From assembly GCA_903924185.1 (NCBI GenBank), contig CAIYAN010000277.1:1-41303 (forward strand): a stretch of 41,303 nucleotides of DNA, in the 5' to 3' direction. Of this stretch, positions 1-7,654 are shown piece after piece; position 1 is the first letter of the stretch; every line of letters begins with the position of its first letter. The notes under the pieces are model-generated. The model worked only from the letters and a program-made list of their open reading frames with translations, had not been told where the DNA came from and did not search any database. This DNA comes from an uncultured Opitutia bacterium. GTDB taxonomy: Bacteria; Verrucomicrobiota; Verrucomicrobiia; Opitutales; UBA953. The position numbers were made by a program, and so were the translations under genes.

Positions 1-1370
1 CGCGTCAACGTTTCGGTCCGCGACTGGTAGGCCTGCGAAGTCGCAATGAATTCCAAGACGGCCTTCAGGTCATACTTTGACTCCACGAGACGATTGGCGA
101 GGACATCGAGCAGGTCTTGATTCCAGGGCTCGGTTTGCATCGAGTCGACGGGGTGGACGACCCCCCGTCCCATGAGACGATGCCAGAGTCGATTGACGAT
201 CGTGCGCTGCAGCCGACCATTCTCGGGATGCGTCATGAGCGCCGCCAATTGCTGTAAGCGCTCGGTGCGTGGCTTCGTCGGATCGACTTGGCCGAGCTCG
301 GGGAAGGGCCAAGCGGCCACGGCCGTCTTACCGGTGGGGATATCGCATCGCACCAGTTCCAAAGGCTGATTGGAAGTGATGGCCGCTAAACCATAGGCGT
401 CGCGGAGCTTCCAGCGATCAACGAAGCTGTCATGGCAGGACGCGCACTTCATGTTAATGCCCAGGAAAGTCTGGGAGATACTCTGGGAGAACTGCAGCTC
501 CGGGCGCGCGCCCGCACTCACGCTGCCGCGCCAGATGATACCCTTGGCAAAACCTTCGCTGGCCGGCGTCGGCGCGATGAGTTCGCGGACGAAGACATCG
601 TACGGCTTATTCTCCGAGAGGGCGGTGTACAGCCAGCCCGTAATCTGCTTACGGCCACCATCGATGTAGCCCGTACCAGCATAATCGTTACGGAGGAGGT
701 CGTTCCAGAATACCATCCAATGGTCCGCGTAGTCGGCGTCCCGAGACAGCAAGGTACGCACCAGCTTGGCTCGCTTGTCCGGAGCGCGCTCGGCGAGGAA
801 GGCGGCGTTTTCGGCGGCCGTCGGCAAGACCCCGACCAAGTCCAAGTGAACGCGGCGTAAGAAGGTCGCGTCATCGGCGACGACGGGGCGCGGCAATTGC
901 TTCGCTTTGACCCACGCGTCGAGGACGCGATCCAGGGGGTGCTCGCGGCCATCCTGGGCCGTCGGCAGCACCGGCGCCCGTGGCTTCAAGGGCGGCTCGT
1001 AAGCCGGTTGCTTAAAGGCAAAGCCGCTCGTCCAAACCGCCCCCTCGGCAATCCACGCCTTCAATTGGGCGACCTCCACCGGACTCAGCCCGGGCCCCTT
1101 GGGCGGCATGCGCACATCCAGGTCAGCGCTCGCCACGAGCTCTAGTAGCTTGCTTTTAGCCACATCAGATGGCACCACGACGGCCCCATTCTCGCTGCCT
1201 TCGAGCAAGGAAACACGCGTATTCATGGAGAAACCGCCTTTGCGCTTGTCGCCCGTGTGGCACTCGCCGCACTGCTTGCGGAGCAAGGGCACAATCTCGT
1301 GGTCAAAATCCACCGCCGCAGCGAGGGGTACGGCAGCGAGGAAAAGTAAGTGGACCAGGGGACTCCGCAT
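1..1370 (-). CDS. PSD1/DUF1549/DUF1553 cytochrome-c-like secreted protein (C-terminus cut by window edge)
   Basis: The frame is open from an ATG at 1370 to the left edge, giving 456 codons without a stop. Residues 1-20 look like a signal peptide. Residues 34-38 are CGECH, a c-type haem motif in the PSD1 (planctomycete cytochrome C) position, followed by RMPPKG near residue 88, as in that domain. A DUF1549-like segment runs from about residue 145 to 340 and contains a second haem-type motif, CASCH, at 309-313. The DUF1553 part begins near residue 345 (ERLQQLAALMTHPENGR, then NRLWHRLMGRG) and runs off the window. Such proteins are large exported or periplasmic proteins abundant in Planctomycetes and Verrucomicrobia, usually next to DUF1501 genes, and their biochemical role is not settled. 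It is divergent from the small gene at 1469. The family is clear; the function is not. Confidence 0.9.
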   Translation of the reverse strand, partial: MRSPLVHLLFLAAVPLAAAVDFDHEIVPLLRKQCGECHTGDKRKGGFSMNTRVSLLEGSENGAVVVPSDVAKSKLLELVASADLDVRMPPKGPGLSPVEVAQLKAWIAEGAVWTSGFAFKQPAYEPPLKPRAPVLPTAQDGREHPLDRVLDAWVKAKQLPRPVVADDATFLRRVHLDLVGVLPTAAENAAFLAERAPDKRAKLVRTLLSRDADYADHWMVFWNDLLRNDYAGTGYIDGGRKQITGWLYTALSENKPYDVFVRELIAPTPASEGFAKGIIWRGSVSAGARPELQFSQSISQTFLGINMKCASCHDSFVDRWKLRDAYGLAAITSNQPLELVRCDIPTGKTAVAAWPFPELGQVDPTKPRTERLQQLAALMTHPENGRLQRTIVNRLWHRLMGRGVVHPVDSMQTEPWNQDLLDVLANRLVESKYDLKAVLEFIATSQAYQSRTETLT

Positions 1371-1468
1371 GGGGGCAAAGTAGGGGGTCACCGTCGCTTA
1401 TCAAGCCGTTGCGCAAGTTCGCATGGTTTAACCTTTCCGATTCCTTGAAGAAACGTCAGGCTCCTTTT

Positions 1469-1732
1469 ATGCCCCTTCGCCCCGCCCTGCTCGTTTGCCT
1501 ACTCTGTGGCCTCTTTGCGGCCCTCGTCGCCGCGGACACCAAGCCCGAGACCAAGCCTGAAACCAAGCCGACCACCCCGAAGGTCGCACCTCCCGCCATT
1601 CCCGTCTGCCCCAAGTGCCACAAGCAGATGGAATTAGAAGGCTTTGAAATGTTACCCGACGACGGCGGCGGCATCTTCAAGATTTTCGTCTGCAAGGCTT
1701 GCAAGACCACCGACAAGCGAAAGCGCGACTGA
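1469..1732 (+). CDS. Small secreted zinc-ribbon-like protein, function unknown
   Basis: This is an 87-residue protein. The ATG at 1469 is chosen because it begins a clean signal peptide (MPLRPALLVCLLCGLFAALVA); the same frame is open further upstream, but that part is not protein-like. After the signal comes a low-complexity TKPE repeat (about residues 23-37). A compact domain follows with CPKC (about residues 47-50) and CKAC (about 75-78), the spacing expected for a four-cysteine zinc ribbon. The tail is basic (KRKRD). I do not recognise the family. An exported zinc ribbon is unusual because the cysteines might instead form disulfides. The gene stands alone between a divergent PSD1 gene and a strong terminator at 1754-1780. 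Confidence 0.7.
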   Translation: MPLRPALLVCLLCGLFAALVAADTKPETKPETKPTTPKVAPPAIPVCPKCHKQMELEGFEMLPDDGGGIFKIFVCKACKTTDKRKRD

Positions 1733-1753
1733 GCGTCACCGCTTCCGCCAACG

Positions 1754-1780
1754 AAAAGGGCGCCCGGCGGGCGCCCTTTT
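1754..1780. terminator. Bidirectional intrinsic terminator
   Basis: A perfect 12-bp inverted repeat (AAAAGGGCGCCC, 3-nt loop, GGGCGCCCTTTT) lies between the convergent genes ending at 1732 (+) and 1799 (-). The A-tract on the left and T-tract on the right give U-runs in both directions, so it can stop both transcripts. Confidence 0.9.
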
Positions 1781-1798
1781 GCTTTCCTCAATTTCCGT

Positions 1799-2896
1799 TC
1801 AGCGCGCGAAAATAATGCAGCAGGATGAACCCGCCTCGACCGCCTGCTGGGTGTCCGTCAGTTTGCCCGTGACCGGGTCGACGCGATAAGCGTTGATCGT
1901 GCCGGACTTCTGGCCAGCGCACACAAGCCAGCGGCCGTCGTTGCTGAGGCCGAAACCACGCGGCACGGCCGGGACGTCGAGTGCATGCTGGATGAGGGCG
2001 AGTTTGCCGTCGGCCCCGATAGCATAGACCGCGAGCGAGTTATGGCCACGGTTGGAAACGTAGAGCGCCTTCCCGTTCGGATGGCAAAAAATCTCCGCGG
2101 TCGATGCACCCTTCGCGGAAGCACCCTCGGGCAACGTTGGTAAGACCTGTACTTCCTTCAAGGCCCCCGACGACGCGTCCACGGCAAACGTGCTCACGGT
2201 CATCAGCATCTCGTTGCAGACGTAGGCAAAAGCACCCTTAGGATGGAAGGCAAGGTGACGCGGACCGGAGCCCGGGGCCACGCGACCGGACTTCGGCTCA
2301 TTTGGGGTTAGCGTGCCCTTGGCCGCATCAAAGCGGTAGATGAAGATATCATCCGTGCCGAGGTCGGGCACGTAAACAAAACGATTGGCCACATCCGGAT
2401 AAATACCGTGGGCATGCGGACCCGCTTGGCGCCCCTTATTCGGACCCACCCCTTCATGCTGAAAGAAGCTACTGGCCACGCCGATCGAGCCATCCGCCTG
2501 GAGCGGCAAGCAAGCCACCGAGCCCGAACCATAGTTTGCGGCGAAGAGGAACTTGCCCGTTTGATCGACCGAGACGTGCGTGGCACCCTTGCCCTTTGTG
2601 TCCTGACCATTGAGGAAGCTCGCCTTACCATCGGCCGATAGGCGATAGGCAGCGACGCCGCCGCCCGCGACTTCGGCGGTCGCGTACAAGACCTTACCGT
2701 CATTGCTCAACGCCAAGTAGGAGGCCCCTTTCGCGTCAGCGATGACGACAGGCGCGGAAAGTTTACCGGTCTCCGCATCGATGGTGCCGCGTAAAATGCC
2801 CTTCGCCTGCGGGCCGGACGTACCGATGTAATAAGTGAGGTCGGCGGCAACAGCGGTGGCGGACATGAGAGCGAGGAGGGGGAGGAGCGGGCGCAT
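1799..2896 (-). CDS. Lactonase-family beta-propeller protein (6-phosphogluconolactonase-like), exported
   Basis: The 365-residue protein starts at 2896 with a signal peptide (MRPLLPLLALMSATAVAADL); the frame extends 20 codons further upstream, but that stretch is not signal-like. The body shows repeated propeller blades with motifs such as LSNDGKVLYA, DQTGKFLFAANYGSGSV, GPRHLAFHPKGAFAYV and NGKALYVSNRGHNSLAVY, as in the lactonase family PF10282 (YbhE/Pgl type, about 330-370 residues). Cytosolic Pgl opens 6-phosphogluconolactone. Export makes that substrate unlikely here, so an outer sugar lactone or a purely structural propeller is an inference. It is the last gene of the operon M13 peptidase, sulfatase, lactonase-like, 49 nt after the sulfatase stop, and it ends at a bidirectional terminator. 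Confidence 0.88.
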   Translation of the reverse strand: MRPLLPLLALMSATAVAADLTYYIGTSGPQAKGILRGTIDAETGKLSAPVVIADAKGASYLALSNDGKVLYATAEVAGGGVAAYRLSADGKASFLNGQDTKGKGATHVSVDQTGKFLFAANYGSGSVACLPLQADGSIGVASSFFQHEGVGPNKGRQAGPHAHGIYPDVANRFVYVPDLGTDDIFIYRFDAAKGTLTPNEPKSGRVAPGSGPRHLAFHPKGAFAYVCNEMLMTVSTFAVDASSGALKEVQVLPTLPEGASAKGASTAEIFCHPNGKALYVSNRGHNSLAVYAIGADGKLALIQHALDVPAVPRGFGLSNDGRWLVCAGQKSGTINAYRVDPVTGKLTDTQQAVEAGSSCCIIFAR

Positions 2897-2945
2897 AGAG
2901 TTAATGATGAGAGGGCAAGGACGGGGGATAGTTCCAAGTAAAATT

Positions 2946-4268
2946 TTAGCGACCATCCCACCAAGCGTCCAACTGGGTGGACAGACGCTTCACCTCGGCC
3001 GGGCGTTCCGCGGCGAGATCGCGGAGTTCATGCGGGTCGGCCTTCAGGTCGAACAGGCGCGGTGGTTCGGTGGCGTCGGTGGAGCCATTGGCCGTCTCGC
3101 CGGTCTTAAGGCCGCTCGACACGATGAGCTTGAGGTCTCCGGCCACGAGCCAGCGGTAACGCAGACTGGCCGCGGGGCGACCCAGCTCGCGGATATCGTG
3201 GGTTGAGTTCTGTCCCGCGACAAACAGGCGGGCCTGCAGGGCCGCATCGTCCAGTAAGTCAAGGCCGTCGCCATCGGCTGGCACCTTGGCACCGGCGAGT
3301 TTGAGCAACGTCGGCATGAGATCGACCGCGCTAGCGGGAGCGTCGACCACGGTCGGCTTAATGCGCCCAGGCCAACTCACGAGGATCGGGCTACGAATGC
3401 CGCCGTCAAAGGGCGACTGCTTCGAGCGCGCAAAGTCCACCACCGGCTTATCCGTGCGCGGAATCCAGCCGTTGTCCGAGATGTAGACGATGATTGTATC
3501 CCGGGCCAGCCCCTCCTTCTCGAGGTGTGCACGAACCTCCCCGATGGTCTCATCGAACCACTCAATCATCGCGTGGTAGCGGGCCGCCTGTGGCGTGGGC
3601 GACCGATCGCGATACTTAGCGAGTAATCTTTCCGGAGGATTATGCGGGTCATGCGGCATCATGGGCGCATACCAAGCGAAGAACGGCTTACCGTCTCTTT
3701 TCGCACGGGTAATAAACTCCGTGAGCGGAGCCAGAGTCTTGCGGCCGATGTCGAGGCCAACGTCGCCATGCCGGCCACCCTTGGTCATGCCTTCGGTAAA
3801 CCCACCCGTCGTGTAGTCGCCCATCCACCACTTACCCGTCTGCAGGCTCACGTAGCCCTGCTCGCCCAGGAGGCGCGGCAGATGCGGGGACTGCTGGAAA
3901 AGCTTAATCATCTGGGCGCGGCCCTCAAGGAACGCCGCGCTCTTCTGCCTAGTCGCCGGGCTCACGGAGGCGGGCACAAGCGGATCATTGCCGGTAATGC
4001 CATGCCGATGCACGTGCCGGCCGGTTAAGATAGAGGCGAGGCTCGGACCACACAGCGAATTAGTGTTGTAGCCGCGCGGGAAGACGCGCGACTCGGCCGC
4101 CAACTTATCTAAGTTCGGCGTGCTGACCGCCTTCGAACCCATGAACCCATAATCAAACCAAGCATGATCGTCCGAAATGATCATGAGGATGTTGGGTCGC
4201 TTAGCCGGCGCCGCGGGCTCGGCGGCCCCCAGCGTCAACGCACAAAAGAGAAAGAGGAGAGAGCGCAT
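2946..4268 (-). CDS. Exported sulfatase (S1 family, alkaline phosphatase superfamily)
   Basis: This is a 440-residue protein with the start at 4268 giving a signal peptide (MRSLLFLFCALTLGAAEP). Type I sulfatase features are clear: RPNILMIISDDHAW with the metal-binding Asp pair near residues 33-34, and SLCGPSLASILTGR at 71-84 with Cys73 as the candidate formylglycine precursor. MMPHDPHNPP and YISDNGW supply the distal metal ligands. The canonical site is CxPxR; here the fifth residue is Leu77, not Arg. I recall a planctomycete/verrucomicrobial subgroup with CxPSLA and a following HGITGNDP-like segment, which matches. Substrate unknown, probably a sulfated polysaccharide. It lies 8 nt after the M13 peptidase stop and 49 nt before the lactonase-like gene, all on one strand. 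No formylglycine-generating enzyme gene lies in the window. Confidence 0.92.
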   Translation of the reverse strand: MRSLLFLFCALTLGAAEPAAPAKRPNILMIISDDHAWFDYGFMGSKAVSTPNLDKLAAESRVFPRGYNTNSLCGPSLASILTGRHVHRHGITGNDPLVPASVSPATRQKSAAFLEGRAQMIKLFQQSPHLPRLLGEQGYVSLQTGKWWMGDYTTGGFTEGMTKGGRHGDVGLDIGRKTLAPLTEFITRAKRDGKPFFAWYAPMMPHDPHNPPERLLAKYRDRSPTPQAARYHAMIEWFDETIGEVRAHLEKEGLARDTIIVYISDNGWIPRTDKPVVDFARSKQSPFDGGIRSPILVSWPGRIKPTVVDAPASAVDLMPTLLKLAGAKVPADGDGLDLLDDAALQARLFVAGQNSTHDIRELGRPAASLRYRWLVAGDLKLIVSSGLKTGETANGSTDATEPPRLFDLKADPHELRDLAAERPAEVKRLSTQLDAWWDGR

Positions 4269-4276
4269 ATGTATGG

Positions 4277-6277
4277 TTACCAAATTTTGACGCGGTCCTT
4301 CGGATCCAGCCACATGCCGTCACCGGGCTTAGTGCCGAAGACCTCATGGAAGGTGTCCACGTTGCGCAGCACGACGTTGATCCGCTGGGGCATCGGCGAG
4401 TGCGTATCAGACAGCAGCCGATTACGGAGCGTCTCCGCCCGGATGTTGCCGGCGAAGGCAAACGCGTGGGCGAGGAAGAAGCGTTGGAGGGGCGTCTGCC
4501 CAGCAATCAGCCGGCCCGAGCGGTAGGCTTCCGTCGTACGGAAAGCGTCGAGGGCGATTTCGACGCCACCAATATCGGCGATATTCTCGCCCAAGGTGAG
4601 CTTGCCGTTGACGCGGATGCCCGGCAAGGGCTCTTCCTTATCGTACTGAGCGACGATCAAGTCGCATCGATCCCGAAAGCCCTTTTCCGTCGGCGGCGAC
4701 CAGCCCTGTTCTAGGCGGCCTGTCGGACCGAACCGGCGGCCGGAGTCGTCGAACCCGTGCGTGAGCTCGTGGCCAATCGTGCACGCAATGAAACCGTAGA
4801 GGACCGCGTCGTCGAGCAGTTCGCCGTCATACGTCGGTACCGCGAGGATGGCGGCGGGCATGACTATCTCGTTATTCATCGGACTATAGTAGGCGTTCAC
4901 CGTATAAGGACGCATCCCCCACTCCTCACGTTCGGGCGACCCACCCACGCGGGCGAAAGTACGCGCCCGGGACCACTTGCTGACGTTGACTAAGTTCTGG
5001 GCCAGGCCGTCGGCACGGATCTCCACGCCTTCATACCCGCGGAATTTATCGGGATAGCCCACGCGCAGTTTAATGGCCGCGAGTTTACGTAAGGCCCAGG
5101 CCTGCGTATCGGCGTCCATCCACTCCAGTTTACGAATCCGGGCGGCGAAGGCGGTCCGGACATTTTCGCAGACGAGGCGGAAACGTTCGCGTTGCGCCGG
5201 CGAGAACCGCCGGGCCACATATTCCTTGCCCATCAAGTCGCCCAAGGCGCCATCCTGCATCTTCAGGGCACGCTCCTCGAGGCTCCGTTGCTGCTTGGCC
5301 CCCGTCAGGACGACGCCTTCGAATTCAAAAGCGGCCTTGGCCGTGGTTGCGTTCAGGATGGAAGCGTAGCCCGAGATTGCTTGGAAGCGTAGGTAGTCGC
5401 GAATGTCTTCGGCGGGGGTTTCAGCGAGGATGCGGGCGAGCGCCTTGAGGAAATCAGGTTGGCCAACGATGACGCGGGTGACGGGGGGGGCGCCGGCACG
5501 GCGGGTGGCAGCTTCCCAGCACAGGCCAGGCGTGAGGGCATCGACTTCGGCCCAAGACATGGGGTGATAATGTGCATCTGGGTTACGCAGTTTTACCATC
5601 GGCAAGGAAACTTCGGCCAGCTTGACCTCGAAAGCGAGAACGGCGGCACCAGCCTGCTGGGCGCGCGCGGCATCGTAGCCTAGGAAACCCAACATCTTGG
5701 CGACGTGCGCGGGGAAAGCATCGCGCACGCGCTTGGTGGCGGGTTCGTCGCTAAAATAAAAAGCCCGCTCGGGCAGGGAGAGCCCGGCCTGCCAGAGATA
5801 CAAGGCAACCTTGGTCTCGTCCTTCTTATCTTGGGAGGCAAAGACGCCCAGGAAGGAGCCGGTACCTTCAGCGTAGAGAGCCGCCGAGGCATCCAGTAAC
5901 GCCTGCGGGGTCTTCGCCTCGTCGAGCTTAGCCAACACACCACGTAAGCCCGCGGGCAGTTCGGTCGGGCCATGCTCAAACCCAAGGGCGGAGCTCCAGA
6001 AATCAGCGAGGCGACGCTGGTCGCCGTTGGCGTCCTTCTTCACTAACAAGTCAGCGTTAATCGCGAGCAGGTCTTTCTTGATGAGGTCATCCTGCCAAGC
6101 GAAGGAATTGTAGACCGAGCGATCGGCCGGAATGGGGTTCGCTTGATTCCAGCGTCCATTGGCGTGGAGCCAAAAGTCCTTAGTGGGGGCAATCTCCGTA
6201 TCGCGGTTCGACTCAACGAGGTCGGCCTGAGCCAAAGCGGTGGCCAGCATTAGGGCCAAGCAGGGGGTACGCAGCAT
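4277..6277 (-). CDS. M13 family zinc metallopeptidase (neprilysin/PepO-like), exported
   Basis: This 666-residue protein is full length for the family (about 650-700). It has a signal peptide at residues 1-18. The N-terminal M13 domain begins with DFWLHANGRW near residue 34. The catalytic domain carries NAYYSPMNNEIVMPAAIL (461-478), the zinc motif HELTH (503-507) and the third-ligand motif ENIAD (564-568). The C-terminus GDGMWLDPKDRVKIW matches the usual family ending. These enzymes cleave short peptides outside the cytoplasm. It is the first gene of a three-gene operon with the sulfatase (8 nt downstream) and the lactonase-like protein. It is divergent from the sigma factor gene, sharing the 262-nt region 6278-6538. 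Confidence 0.96.
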   Translation of the reverse strand: MLRTPCLALMLATALAQADLVESNRDTEIAPTKDFWLHANGRWNQANPIPADRSVYNSFAWQDDLIKKDLLAINADLLVKKDANGDQRRLADFWSSALGFEHGPTELPAGLRGVLAKLDEAKTPQALLDASAALYAEGTGSFLGVFASQDKKDETKVALYLWQAGLSLPERAFYFSDEPATKRVRDAFPAHVAKMLGFLGYDAARAQQAGAAVLAFEVKLAEVSLPMVKLRNPDAHYHPMSWAEVDALTPGLCWEAATRRAGAPPVTRVIVGQPDFLKALARILAETPAEDIRDYLRFQAISGYASILNATTAKAAFEFEGVVLTGAKQQRSLEERALKMQDGALGDLMGKEYVARRFSPAQRERFRLVCENVRTAFAARIRKLEWMDADTQAWALRKLAAIKLRVGYPDKFRGYEGVEIRADGLAQNLVNVSKWSRARTFARVGGSPEREEWGMRPYTVNAYYSPMNNEIVMPAAILAVPTYDGELLDDAVLYGFIACTIGHELTHGFDDSGRRFGPTGRLEQGWSPPTEKGFRDRCDLIVAQYDKEEPLPGIRVNGKLTLGENIADIGGVEIALDAFRTTEAYRSGRLIAGQTPLQRFFLAHAFAFAGNIRAETLRNRLLSDTHSPMPQRINVVLRNVDTFHEVFGTKPGDGMWLDPKDRVKIW

Positions 6278-6342
6278 GCCGAACAGTCAATCCACCCGCC
6301 GACTCTGCGGAACCCTTTTTTTAGAAAATCGCTGGCACCCCC

Positions 6343-6370
6343 TTGCGATCCCAAGCCCCTCGGGTATACT
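6343..6370 (+). promoter_or_regulatory. Candidate sigma-70 promoter P1 upstream of the sigma factor gene
   Basis: TTGCGA at 6343-6348 and TATACT at 6365-6370 are separated by 16 bp, a good match to a housekeeping promoter. It lies about 170 nt upstream of the sigma factor start, so it would give a long leader. Confidence 0.55.
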
Positions 6371-6437
6371 GTCGGCTGAGCCTCAGACCGAGCCCAAGGT
6401 GTCCGTCCCAGACGACCACCGCCGGGGGTACTGAAAG

Positions 6438-6443
6438 TATAAT
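6438..6443 (+). promoter_or_regulatory. Candidate -10 element (P2) upstream of the sigma factor gene
   Basis: A perfect TATAAT lies at 6438-6443. The sequence 17 bp upstream (6415-6420) does not resemble TTGACA, so this would be a promoter with a poor or activator-dependent -35. The leader to the ATG at 6539 would be about 90 nt and AT-rich. Confidence 0.45.
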
Positions 6444-6491
6444 ACGATTTTATTTCACTGATTATCAGTTGGTTAGGAAAACGTGTCCCCG

Positions 6492-6503
6492 AAAAGGCCT
6501 TTT
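6492..6503. repeat. 12-bp perfect palindrome in the sigma factor leader
   Basis: AAAAGGCCTTTT at 6492-6503 is a perfect palindrome inside the predicted 5' leader, about 35 nt before the start codon. It could be an operator or part of a leader structure; nothing further can be said from sequence alone. Confidence 0.5.
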
Positions 6504-6538
6504 AGGAGCCCCTTATATAGAGGCCCATCACTTTTTTT

Positions 6539-7522
6539 ATGATCACACTCATCCCCACCGCCACGCCTGTCACCCCGACCTCCCTTGATCGCTTGCCCAC
6601 CGAGCAGGCCTTGCTCCGCCCCGTCGTCGACACTGCCGAAGAGACATCGGACGCCTTCGAAGCCGGCGAAGCCATCGAAATCTCCGGCTACCAAGCCTAC
6701 CTGCAGCAAGCCGGGCAGCATAAAATTCTGACCGCCGCCGAAGAGCTCCAGCTCGCCGTGCGCATCCAAGCCGGGCGCCTCGCGGAAGGCCAGTTCACGG
6801 CCGATGCACTCCAGGCTCGCGACGAGCTCATTCGCCATAACCTCAAGTTCGCGGTCTACTGTGCTGGTAAGTATGCCCACACCCTCGAGGAGCGCGAGGA
6901 ACTGACCAGCGCCGCCAACCATGGTCTCGTCATTGCGGCGGAACGTTTCCTCGCCGAGAAACAGGTGCGCTTCAACACCTATGCCAGCTGGGCCATCTAT
7001 AGTCTCATCATGGCGGAGATTGGCCGCCGCCGCGTAGTCGACCTCCCGCGCAATATCCGCGAAGCCCTCAAAGTCCTGCGCCGGGCTGCGGCGTCCCTCC
7101 TCCAGCGCGAGGGGCGCGAGGCGACGGATGCCGAGCTCGCGGCGGCGATGCAGGAAGACGAACATAAAGTAGCGTCTTTGCGCCGGCTCTCGCAAAGCAA
7201 CGTCTCGCTCGATGCACCAATCGGCGAAGATGGCGAGCTGACGCTAGGCGAAACCCTCCGCGACGACGAGGCCCCGGGAACGGCCGACCAAGCGGCGTTA
7301 CGACTCGACGCTGAACTCATCCGCGCGCACTTGCGGACGCTGAACGATCGCGAAGCCCTGATTATCGAGCTCCGCAACGGGCTGCGCGACGGCGCTGAAT
7401 GGACCCTCGATGAGGTCGGCGGACGCCTCAACGTCAGCCGCGAGCGGGTGCGACAGTTGGAGGAACGGGCCTACCGTAAACTACGCGCCCTGCTGATGCC
7501 GGCAGCGGCGAACGCCAACTAA
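6539..7522 (+). CDS. RNA polymerase sigma-70 family factor, alternative (group 2/3-like)
   Basis: This is a 327-residue protein with a region 1.2/2.1-like segment (about 47-115), region 2 (about 92-170), region 3 (about 172-245) and region 4 (about 258-320). Region 4.2 is canonical (TLDEVGGRLNVSRERVRQLEERAYRKLR area, 289-316), so a normal -35 box is probably read. Region 2 is not. The usual core-binding DLIQEGNIGL is replaced by ELTSAANHGL (121-130). The usual YATWWIRQAIT is YASWAIYSLIM (148-158), so the second wedge Trp and the -10 contacting Gln and Thr are Ala152, Ser155 and Met158. It is therefore not the primary sigma factor. The start has only a weak, distant ribosome site (AGAGG near 6519-6523) followed by a T-run. 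A stress sigma role is an inference. Confidence 0.93.
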   Translation: MITLIPTATPVTPTSLDRLPTEQALLRPVVDTAEETSDAFEAGEAIEISGYQAYLQQAGQHKILTAAEELQLAVRIQAGRLAEGQFTADALQARDELIRHNLKFAVYCAGKYAHTLEEREELTSAANHGLVIAAERFLAEKQVRFNTYASWAIYSLIMAEIGRRRVVDLPRNIREALKVLRRAAASLLQREGREATDAELAAAMQEDEHKVASLRRLSQSNVSLDAPIGEDGELTLGETLRDDEAPGTADQAALRLDAELIRAHLRTLNDREALIIELRNGLRDGAEWTLDEVGGRLNVSRERVRQLEERAYRKLRALLMPAAANAN

Positions 7523-7532
7523 GTTCTCGCTC

Positions 7533-7582
7533 TAGCCGAAAGCGCTGAAGCCATCCGCTTAAGCCGCCGGTGCGTTCGGCTA
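7533..7582 (+). terminator. Long inverted repeat after the sigma factor gene (possible weak terminator)
   Basis: TAGCCGAA at 7533-7540 pairs with TTCGGCTA at 7575-7582, and the pairing can extend inward with one mismatch. The enclosed 34 nt can form a smaller hairpin. No T-run follows, so it may stabilise the mRNA 3' end or be a factor-dependent stop rather than an intrinsic terminator. Confidence 0.45.
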
Positions 7583-7654
7583 ATAACCCGAGACACTGTC
7601 TGGCGGGCGGAGGCTGACCTTGTCCTCCCCCTCCCTACGCGGTAGGCTATCCTC

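Noticed and set aside
1..1370. Planctomycete origin of the window based on PSD1/DUF1553 and DUF1080
   Set aside because: These families are also common in Verrucomicrobiota, and the dksA-like/lspA linkage, the Gld-DUF4340 set and the GIGNKxxxRGxGPGLS domain fit Opitutae better. This remains a judgement, not a proof.
6473..7195. Reverse open frame (240 codons) across the sigma factor gene
   Set aside because: Opposite a clear sigma-70 protein; no motif and no start signal.
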